Below, piece after piece: positions 1-5,111 of a stretch of DNA of 5,111 bases. The stretch is from Planctomycetota bacterium. GTDB taxonomy: Bacteria > Planctomycetota > B15-G4 > JADJEK01. The stretch is taken from assembly GCA_016795255.1 (NCBI GenBank), contig JAEUIB010000152.1:1-5111 (forward strand), given 5' to 3'. How positions within the stretch are numbered: position 1 is the first letter of the stretch; every line of letters starts with the position of its first letter. Both the position numbers and the translations under genes were made by a program. Under the pieces are notes generated by a model that did no database searches, had not been told where the DNA came from, and was given only the letters and a program-made list of their open reading frames with translations.

Positions 1-101
1 ACGGTCGTCGCAACCGGCTCCGCCGTGCCTCCCGGATTGGCGCAGGCAGCGCACGGAACGACGAGAGCGGCGAGCAGAGCAACGTGGCGGATCGACGACA
101 T
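1..101 (-). CDS. Start of a secreted or lipoprotein gene, cut by the left window edge
   Basis: Reading leftwards from an ATG at 101-99, 33 codons stay open to the edge. They begin MSSIRHVALLAALVVPCAAC and continue with Ala, Asn, Pro, Gly, Gly, Thr. This is a textbook export signal: a short n-region with one Arg and one His, a hydrophobic core (VALLAALVV), and a small-residue c-region. Cys20 follows Cys-Ala-Ala, which resembles a lipobox but has Cys rather than Leu or Val at -3, so either lipoprotein processing or ordinary signal peptidase I cleavage is possible. A GGAG sits 8 nt upstream of the ATG (113-110 region, minus strand), a good ribosome binding site. The gene is the last of the same-strand series, about 104 bp beyond the stop of the M60 peptidase gene. 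Nothing can be said of the mature protein because it lies outside the window. Confidence 0.62.
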   Translation of the reverse strand, partial: MSSIRHVALLAALVVPCAACANPGGTAEPVATT

Positions 102-132
102 GCAGAACACTCCGAAGAGATGTGGTTCCCGA

Positions 133-158
133 ATCGGGCCCATCGTGGGAATCCCGAT
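133..158 (-). terminator. Imperfect hairpin between the M60 gene and the next gene; possible terminator or leader structure
   Basis: ATCGGG at 133-138 pairs with CCCGAT at 153-158. Inside it, CCCA (139-142) pairs with TGGG (146-149) around a 3-nt loop, leaving a 3-nt bulge on one side. This gives ten base pairs, mostly G-C. It begins 47 nt past the upstream stop codon and ends about 31 nt before the next ATG. No run of U follows on the minus strand, so it is not a canonical intrinsic terminator. It could be a 3'-end stabilising or pausing structure, a leader element, or chance in GC-rich DNA. The rest of the 102-205 gap shows only the GGAG ribosome binding site and no convincing promoter. Confidence 0.3.
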
Positions 159-205
159 ACGGCGAAGCAAGCGTCGCGTGAGGCAGGATCCGGCGCGGGC
201 CGAAC

Positions 206-2368
206 TCATTTCCACGGCGGCAGGTCGGCCAGCCGCTTCGAAACCGCGGGGTCGACCGTCAGCCCGTACGCGATCCACAGCGGCGAGACGTCGACTCCGA
301 CCGCGCGCGAGAAGCGTTCGACGAACTGGTCGATCTTCTCCTGCTCACCGTGGAGGCGATCGCGCCGGCCCTGGCGTTCGTACTCCTGGAACACGCGCGT
401 GAACGGCTCCCAGCCGAACCGCTGTTGGAGTTCGACGTACGTCATGAGCGCCAGGAACGGATCGTCGGACCACGCGCGCGCGTCGCCGCCCTTGTCCTTC
501 AGCGCCTTCGCGCGCGGCATCGTCTCGACGACGTTCGGGTGCTTCGCGACCGGGATGCCGCAGACTTTTTCCATCGCGTGCAACGTGAACAGGTTGCAGG
601 TGACCTCGACCGTGGCGCCCCACGTCCACGCGTCGCGCTGCGCGTTGTGGCCGAGTTCGTGGAAGTGGCCCCAACTGCCTTCGGCCTTCAGCTTCGCGAG
701 GTCGACGACCAGCGGCACGACGTCCATGAACGTCATGATCGGGTAGCCCGAGTGCATGTACCCGGCCGAGATCTGCGCGTCGGGCACCAAGCGTTCCTTG
801 TGCGGCGAGATCGGTTCGCCGAGCAACTCCACGTGCGCGGACCAGACCTCGTCCCAAAAGCGCACGACGGCATCCGGGTCGGCGACGTCCTTCAGCGTCG
901 ACCACGGCAGCGCGAGGACGATGTGATCGCCTTCGAGTTCTCCCCACGGCGCCGTCGGCAGCTTCGTGAGCGCGGCCCACTGCTCCCGCGTCGTCGTGCC
1001 GCGCACGAAGCGCGCGGCCGCGATCGCACCTTCCACGTGGAGGTCGATCGTCGAGCCCACGCGCGACCGATCGACGTCGAGGTAGAGCAGGCCGCCGTGC
1101 GGACTCGCGACTTCGAGCGTCGCGGTCTCGAACCCGCGCGCCATGGCGACGCGCGGCCAGCGATCCCAACGTTCGTGATGCCAATTCTCGTCGGTGTGGC
1201 AGCCGATCCGCAGCGTCAGTCCCTCGCGCGGAACGTCGGCGGGCAGCGTCACGCGCACGACCTCGCCCGGCGGCGCATAGAGACCGAGCGCGTGCCACGC
1301 CGGCGTCGTCGCTTGCACGCGGACGTCGGTCGCGACGCGCGGCGCCTTCGCGTCGACCGCGCCGGGGAACGCCGCGTGCGACGGCGCGACACCGACGCTC
1401 GCGGGCGCCGCGGATTCGAAGCGCTCGGTCGCGTAACGCACGAGCAGGCGATCCTCGAGCGTTCGCTGCGGCACGACGTTCGCAGCGGATGCGAGGAAGC
1501 GTGCGAGCTTCGTGTCGAGGCGCTCGCGCAGCGGCGCGATGAGCGTCCGCTCGTCGGCCGGTACGCAGCGCAACAACGCATCGAGCGTGTTCGCGCACCG
1601 AGCGCGGCGATCCGGAGCGACGTTCTTCGCGCCCAGCGCGGTGAACGCTTCGGTCGTGCTCGCGGTGTTGAGGGCTCGCCCGACGTCGAACCCGTCGGGA
1701 CCGTCGGGATCCGCGAACTCGTCGGTCACCGCGACGCCGAACGGCGCGAGCACGCGATTCGATGCGAAGTCGCGCGACAGCGACTCCGCGCCGGAGATCT
1801 GCATCCAGCCCCAGCCCGTCGCCGCGCACAACAGACCGGACCCGGCGTTCACGCGTGCCACGAGCAGCGTCGCCTCGTCCGCGCTGAGCGTCGTGTGCGT
1901 GTCCCACACGACGACGTCCGCCATCGCCAGCTCCGAACGCGGCAACGTCTGGATGCCGGCGGCCTCGAGTCGCGCGTCGAGATGCGATCCGATCTGGACG
2001 CACCTCGCGTTCGCGCGATCCATGCGCAGCCACGTCAGCACGTTCGAGAGCATCCGCTGCGAGCCGGGACTCGCGTAGGTCGCGTCCGACAGGAACGCGT
2101 TGTGACCGAACGCGACGACGCGCCCGCGGTCGGGCTTCGAGGCGACGACGACCGGCACGCCGTTCGAGCCGTCGACGACCGTGAACGCGTGGCCGCCGAA
2201 CGCGCGAACTCCACCCGGCGAGCCCGGCGCGACCAACCGATCGACGCCGTCGATCAGCGTCGCGCGATCCGGTGCGAATCGGTCGGGACGCGTCGGAGCA
2301 GCGTCCGACGTGGCGCTCGACGCGAACGCGACGACGACGGCGAGTGAAGCGAGCTTCACCGCGATCAT
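206..2368 (-). CDS. Secreted M60-family (enhancin/TCAF-like) zinc metallopeptidase with N-terminal GATase-like domain
   Basis: A 720-residue exported protein. Residues 1-24 form a signal peptide (MIAVKLASLAVVVAFASS, then a cut region near SDAA). Residues about 30-230 resemble the class I glutamine amidotransferase-like fold found at the N-terminus of TRPM8 channel-associated factor (TCAF/FAM115) proteins: a GxVVAFGHNAFL strand-loop near 82-93, DVVVWD near 151-156, and a GLLCAATGWGW segment at 178-188. Residues about 350-440 look like the beta-rich domain before M60 catalytic domains (LGLYAPPGEVVRVTLP; LRIGCHTDENW). The M60 domain covers about 460-705, with a GYPIM segment (542-546), the zinc motif HELGH (His570, Glu571, His574; bases 647-661) and a downstream Glu588 fitting the gluzincin HExxH(8-28)E pattern. 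The active site is therefore intact. M60 enzymes cleave glycoproteins such as mucins; the substrate here is unknown. The ATG at 2368 is preferred over the frame's upstream extension because it starts a signal peptide, follows a GAAGGG with 9-nt spacing, and overlaps the upstream stop as ATGA. Confidence 0.9.
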   Translation of the reverse strand: MIAVKLASLAVVVAFASSATSDAAPTRPDRFAPDRATLIDGVDRLVAPGSPGGVRAFGGHAFTVVDGSNGVPVVVASKPDRGRVVAFGHNAFLSDATYASPGSQRMLSNVLTWLRMDRANARCVQIGSHLDARLEAAGIQTLPRSELAMADVVVWDTHTTLSADEATLLVARVNAGSGLLCAATGWGWMQISGAESLSRDFASNRVLAPFGVAVTDEFADPDGPDGFDVGRALNTASTTEAFTALGAKNVAPDRRARCANTLDALLRCVPADERTLIAPLRERLDTKLARFLASAANVVPQRTLEDRLLVRYATERFESAAPASVGVAPSHAAFPGAVDAKAPRVATDVRVQATTPAWHALGLYAPPGEVVRVTLPADVPREGLTLRIGCHTDENWHHERWDRWPRVAMARGFETATLEVASPHGGLLYLDVDRSRVGSTIDLHVEGAIAAARFVRGTTTREQWAALTKLPTAPWGELEGDHIVLALPWSTLKDVADPDAVVRFWDEVWSAHVELLGEPISPHKERLVPDAQISAGYMHSGYPIMTFMDVVPLVVDLAKLKAEGSWGHFHELGHNAQRDAWTWGATVEVTCNLFTLHAMEKVCGIPVAKHPNVVETMPRAKALKDKGGDARAWSDDPFLALMTYVELQQRFGWEPFTRVFQEYERQGRRDRLHGEQEKIDQFVERFSRAVGVDVSPLWIAYGLTVDPAVSKRLADLPPWK
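647..661 (-). other. Zinc-binding HELGH active-site motif of the M60 peptidase
   Basis: The codons CAC GAA CTC GGC CAC read on the minus strand encode His570-Glu571-Leu-Gly-His574. The presumed third zinc ligand, Glu588, is GAG at 607-605, with 13 residues between it and His574. This spacing falls within the M60/gluzincin range, and I see no substitution that would suggest a dead enzyme. Confidence 0.85.
2365..2368 (-). other. ATGA stop/start overlap coupling the toroid and M60 genes
   Basis: On the minus strand the bases at 2368-2365 read ATGA. The ATG starts the M60 peptidase and the TGA (2367-2365) ends the toroid protein. A purine-rich GAAGGG lies 9 nt upstream of the ATG, inside the toroid gene's last codons. 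This arrangement is typical of translational coupling and implies a shared transcript. Confidence 0.85.
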
Positions 2369-4083
2369 CCCTTCTTGCCCTTCGCGCCGCGCATCAGCCA
2401 CTGATCGGGCACTTGGTAGACCATCGTCATCAGCGCCACGCGACCGACGGATTGGATGCGTCCGCCGCCGCTCCACGGGCTCGTCACTTCGCCCGGATCG
2501 GGCGCTTCGAAGTCGCGCGCGTCGTCGGGCGCGCGCTTCGGCAGCGAGCGCTTCAGCATGCCGATCAAGTCGTCCATGTACTTGCCGCCGCCGTTCAATG
2601 CGAGGCGGGCTCCGAAGAACGCGCCGTACACGCGGGCGATGTTCGACAGCGATGAATCGGTCGCCGGCAGCTCGTCGCCGATCTGCTTCGCGGCGAACAC
2701 GACGCGCGGATCGGCGGCCGCGACCGCGCCGAACAGCACCAGTCCGTTCGCGAGCGCGGCGTAGTCGGACGAGTTGCGCGTCGACCAGTTCGATTTCAGC
2801 TCGCCGGTCTCCGGCACGAACGTCGGTTCGATCAGCGCGCGGACCTTCTCGATCAGCGGATCGACGTTCTCGACGCGCGCCGACTTCGCCGCGGCGAGGC
2901 CGATCGCTTCGAAACCCGTGATCGCCCCGTCGCGGATCTCCTTGTCGGTCTCGAGTTCCTTCGCGATCTCGTCGCGCGCCTCGAGCGCCCGCTTCAACAG
3001 CAGCGGGTGCCGCGTGCGCGCGTACGCCTCGAGCATGCAGGCCGACACCAGCGAGCGCTCGCGGCGCGGGTGGCGCTTGTTGTCGTACGGCCACGCCATC
3101 AGCCAGCGCTGCGCGCGCAGCACGCACGATCCCGCCTGCGAGCCGTCTCCGGCGCGCACGCCGGCACCGAGGAACGCGACGAGCGCGAGCGCCGTGACTT
3201 CGGCGTCGGTGAACTCGTCGTCCGCGGGGAACGAGCCGTCGGCGCGTTGCTCGAGGCGCATCGCGAGCAGCGCCTCCTCGACCAGGATGCGCATCGCGCG
3301 GTACGCCGGTTGGTCGTTCTTCGCGAGCGGCGTCTTGCGGTACGGCAGCGACGTCGCGCGATCGCCGCCTTCGGTCAGCGACAGCAGGATGCCGGCGGTG
3401 TCGTTCTCGCCGGAGCCGAGCAGGAACAGCGCGCGACCGAAACCACGCGCCGCGAGTTCGCGCAGCGTGATGACGAGATCGATGACCGTCGGCTCTTCGC
3501 CGACCGCGATCGCGACGGTCGCCGACGGGCCGGGCTCGCCGGGGGCCGAGTTCGCCGTCAGGTCGGCGGGGAACGATTCGACCGCGAGAGCCTTGCCCTT
3601 CCCGGTCAGCGCGACGATGCCGCGGAGATCGACTTCGAGCAGCGGCTCGAGCCCGCGCGCGGCGAACTGTTGCGGTGCGTCGCCGCCGGCGCAGATGTCG
3701 GCGAGCTTCGGCGCCTGCGTCAGCCATTCCTCGGGACCGCGCATGACCGTCGCCGTCGCGGAGAAGCGCAGCGGAGACTTCGACTCGACGAGCCGGACCG
3801 GGAAGCCGGCGCGCAGCAGGCGATCGAGTGCGGTCAGGAAGTGCCGCGCCGGCAGTTGATGCGCGTCACCCTCGGCGACGAGGACCGCGTCGAGCGGAGC
3901 CCGCGGCGCGAGCGTCTGCGCGATCGTCTCGAGCTCGAACAGGTCCTTGCCGATCGCGATCTTCGTCGGATCGGACGACAGGTTCACGCGGACGGTCGCG
4001 CCGCATTCCGCGGAGGGCGAGCTCGCGGACCAGGACACGACGGAAAGGACGAAGGCGAGCAGGGGGGTGGCGTTCGTGCGCAT
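2365..4083 (-). CDS. Secreted alpha/alpha-toroid (prenyltransferase/squalene-oxidase-like repeat) protein with ExbD-like N-terminal region
   Basis: 572 residues from the ATG at 4083. The protein begins with a probable signal peptide (MRTNATPLLAFVLSVVSWSA, then SSPSAEC). Residues about 28-101 resemble an ExbD/TolR periplasmic domain: a beta strand, a helix (LFELETIAQTLA), a strand (DAVLVAEGDA), a helix (ARHFLTALDRLLRAGF) and a strand (PVRLVES). Residues about 188-223 look like a second half-copy (ATVAIAVGEE, then VITLRELAARGFGRALFLL). From about 255 to 565 the pattern is that of prenyltransferase/squalene-oxidase repeats: LEQRADGSFP at 277-286, TALALVAFLGAG at 297-308, then RAQRWLMAWPYDN, ITGFEAIGLAAA, ALANGLVLFGA and a final GGGRIQSVGRVALMTMVYQ. 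No DxDD-type cyclase motif is visible, so a binding or scaffold role is likelier than terpene cyclisation. An in-frame GTG at 4113, with AGGA upstream at somewhat long spacing, is an alternative start adding 10 residues. The ATG has no clear Shine-Dalgarno but gives the cleaner signal peptide. The stop overlaps the M60 start by 4 bp. The family assignment is by pattern only. Confidence 0.82.
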   Translation of the reverse strand: MRTNATPLLAFVLSVVSWSASSPSAECGATVRVNLSSDPTKIAIGKDLFELETIAQTLAPRAPLDAVLVAEGDAHQLPARHFLTALDRLLRAGFPVRLVESKSPLRFSATATVMRGPEEWLTQAPKLADICAGGDAPQQFAARGLEPLLEVDLRGIVALTGKGKALAVESFPADLTANSAPGEPGPSATVAIAVGEEPTVIDLVITLRELAARGFGRALFLLGSGENDTAGILLSLTEGGDRATSLPYRKTPLAKNDQPAYRAMRILVEEALLAMRLEQRADGSFPADDEFTDAEVTALALVAFLGAGVRAGDGSQAGSCVLRAQRWLMAWPYDNKRHPRRERSLVSACMLEAYARTRHPLLLKRALEARDEIAKELETDKEIRDGAITGFEAIGLAAAKSARVENVDPLIEKVRALIEPTFVPETGELKSNWSTRNSSDYAALANGLVLFGAVAAADPRVVFAAKQIGDELPATDSSLSNIARVYGAFFGARLALNGGGKYMDDLIGMLKRSLPKRAPDDARDFEAPDPGEVTSPWSGGGRIQSVGRVALMTMVYQVPDQWLMRGAKGKKG

Positions 4084-4191
4084 GGCGGGCGGAGTGTAGA
4101 CGGCGGCCCGCACCGCGCCGCTCGTTCCTGGACGATGAGGCCCCGACGAACGCCGCGAGCGCGTCGCCGTCGTCCGCCGACCTCTCGAATC
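4084..4191. other. Intergenic gap of 108 bp between the gluzincin peptidase and toroid genes
   Basis: I see no convincing intrinsic terminator (no stable hairpin followed by a T run on the minus strand) and no sigma70-like promoter pair. A TACACT hexamer lies too close to the ATG at 4083 to act as its -10 box. Part of the gap (4084-4113) would be coding if the toroid gene starts at the GTG at 4113. The gap is short enough for read-through transcription but does not prove it. Confidence 0.4.
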
Positions 4192-5111
4192 TCAGCCGTC
4201 GATCGTCAGCGTGTAGCGCCCGACCGAACCGGCCGTACCCGTGACGCGGACCAAGTAGTTCGCCCCGCTGCCGAGGTTCTTCGTCAGTCCCTTCTGGGAC
4301 ACGACGCGACCACCCTTCGTGAACGTCTTCGGCTTCGTCTCGGTCACCGCAGCGGTGCCGCCGAACTCGTCCGTGATCGTGAAGTCGGGCAGGACCGTCG
4401 AGCCCTTCGCGGCCGCGATCTTCACCGACAGTGGACCGGTATCGGGCAACAGGAACGCGAACACGTGTTCGTTGCCGGGCAGCACGATCTGCGCCGGGAT
4501 CGTCAGCTTCGCCTTCGGCTCGGCGGCCAGGTCGATGACGAAGATCGACATCCCGCTGCCGTCGACGTTGGTGATGCCGCGCGACGCCGCGGAGCCGAGC
4601 ACCGCGCCGCGCTGTTTGCCGGTCGTCGCGGTCGACAGCAGCGCCAGCACGCACGCGGAGTTGAACTCCTCGGTCGCCGCGGCGGCGTTGCCCGCGTTGT
4701 AGGACACGATGCTGACGTCGCCGAGCGTGCGCGGCATCGCCGGCATCGCCGAGAACACGAACGCTTCGGCGGCCTTCGTGCCCGGCGCGCGCCGCACGTC
4801 CAGCAAGAACGAGCCGAGGACTTCGCCGTTGCGATGCTCTTCGGGAAGTCCGTCGCCGGACCACGGGGGCGCCGACGCTTCGGCGGTCGTCTCGGGGAAG
4901 TGGTCGTCGTCGTCGAGGTCGCGCGCGATCCCGTAACCGGGGAACACGTCGTCGGTGTAGCGCCCGATCACCGTGTCGCCGTGGAAGCACAACGAGAACC
5001 AGTCGGCGAACGCTTCGTTCGCCGCGCGCGCCGGATCGTTCAGCGAGCCGCTGAAGTCGAGCTGCTCGAACCACAGCCATGCGTGCGTGTACTCGTGCGC
5101 GACGACGGTCG
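4192..5111 (-). CDS. Secreted thermolysin/fungalysin-like (gluzincin) zinc metallopeptidase, 5' end missing
   Basis: The frame is open from the right edge (first full codon at 5109) to a TGA at 4194-4192, giving 305 visible residues. The first lines read VVAHEYTHAWLW, with the zinc motif HEYTH at visible residues 5-9 (bases 5097-5083), then NEAFAD at 31-36 (bases 5019-5002), where Glu32 would be the third zinc ligand. This HExxH...NEAxxD pairing is characteristic of thermolysin (M4) and fungalysin (M36) type enzymes. EEHRNGEVLGSFLLDVR at 90-106 matches the conserved H-x-N-G-E-V stretch of the M36 C-terminal lobe, with His92 a candidate acid/base residue. ASRG at 175-178 recalls the A-x-R-G that ends that lobe. 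An acidic run (DLDDDDHF, 64-71) could bind calcium. Residues about 185-305 are a beta-rich C-terminal region ending in NYLVRVTGTAGSVGRYTLTI, similar in style to pre-peptidase C-terminal (PPC) domains. A TTG at 4992 is an in-frame codon inside the catalytic domain, not the true start. Confidence 0.85.
   Translation of the reverse strand, partial: TVVAHEYTHAWLWFEQLDFSGSLNDPARAANEAFADWFSLCFHGDTVIGRYTDDVFPGYGIARDLDDDDHFPETTAEASAPPWSGDGLPEEHRNGEVLGSFLLDVRRAPGTKAAEAFVFSAMPAMPRTLGDVSIVSYNAGNAAAATEEFNSACVLALLSTATTGKQRGAVLGSAASRGITNVDGSGMSIFVIDLAAEPKAKLTIPAQIVLPGNEHVFAFLLPDTGPLSVKIAAAKGSTVLPDFTITDEFGGTAAVTETKPKTFTKGGRVVSQKGLTKNLGSGANYLVRVTGTAGSVGRYTLTIDG
5083..5097 (-). other. Zinc-binding HEYTH motif of the truncated gluzincin peptidase
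   Basis: The minus-strand codons CAC GAG TAC ACG CAC encode His-Glu-Tyr-Thr-His only 14 bases from the window edge. With Glu32 of the NEAFAD segment (22 residues after the second His) this gives a complete gluzincin zinc site. The motif lies in the part of the frame that has no start codon inside the window. Confidence 0.85.

Noticed and set aside
345..2033. A 562-codon minus-strand frame inside the M60 gene
   Set aside because: It is a frame-shifted shadow of the M60 gene with repetitive Arg/Ala-rich composition and no domain.
350..2347. A 665-codon open frame on the plus strand opposite the M60 gene
   Set aside because: It is very rich in Arg, has no recognisable domain or signal, and lies antisense to a gene with a clear active site. 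Long shadow frames are expected in DNA this GC-rich.
2369..3727. A 453-codon upstream extension of the M60 reading frame
   Set aside because: The extension is Arg-rich low-complexity sequence lying over the toroid gene in another frame. The internal ATG at 2368 starts a signal peptide and has a ribosome binding site.
2774..3859. A 361-codon plus-strand frame opposite the toroid gene
   Set aside because: Its Ser/Arg/Ala-rich composition is the typical antisense reading of a GC-rich gene, and no motif is visible.
4084..4191. A possible promoter (TACACT) ahead of the toroid gene
   Set aside because: It lies about 12 nt from the ATG and has no -35 partner at 16-18 bp, so it cannot serve that start.
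3866..5080. A 404-codon minus-strand frame across the gap between the peptidase and toroid genes
   Set aside because: It is Arg-rich and out of frame with both real genes. The gluzincin frame carries the HEYTH and NEAFAD motifs, so this is a shadow.
1..5111. Similar GACGACGGTCG-like and ACGGTCGTCG strings at the two window ends as possible repeats
   Set aside because: They differ in sequence when aligned in either orientation, and both fall within coding regions. Short CG-rich matches are expected by chance.

Overview
The window is GC-rich (about two-thirds G+C by eye, with strong G/C preference at third codon positions) and looks like ordinary bacterial chromosome. All genes I can support lie on the minus strand, so transcription runs from right to left. 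All of them encode proteins that appear to be exported. The gene families (a prenyltransferase-like alpha/alpha-toroid protein, a TCAF-like M60 peptidase, and a gluzincin peptidase with an added C-terminal beta-rich domain) and the high GC suggest a large-genome Gram-negative lineage such as Planctomycetota or Myxococcota. That placement is inference; there is no marker gene.

In transcription order: (1) positions 5111-4192 hold the 3' part of a secreted thermolysin/fungalysin-like zinc metallopeptidase. Its HEYTH and NEAFAD motifs lie in the last 110 bases of the window, upstream of the first possible in-window start codon, so they are easily missed. (2) After a gap of about 108 bp comes a signal-peptide protein (4083-2365). 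It has an N-terminal part resembling ExbD/TolR periplasmic domains and a C-terminal prenyltransferase/squalene-oxidase-like helical toroid. (3) Overlapping its stop codon by 4 bp (ATGA) is a 720-residue secreted M60 (enhancin/TCAF-like) metallopeptidase (2368-206) with an intact HELGH motif and an N-terminal GATase-like domain. (4) After a gap of about 104 bp, which contains a hairpin at 133-158, a further signal-peptide or lipoprotein gene starts at position 101 and leaves the window at the left edge.

Genes 2 and 3 are almost certainly co-transcribed and translationally coupled. Whether genes 1 and 4 share that transcript is open. The shared theme is extracytoplasmic proteolysis or glycoprotein handling: two unrelated secreted zinc peptidases flank a secreted toroid protein. 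I found no RNA genes, mobile elements, CRISPR arrays, attachment sites or long repeats. I do not see a clearly new defence-type system. The most unusual item is the toroid protein coupled to the TCAF-like M60 peptidase.
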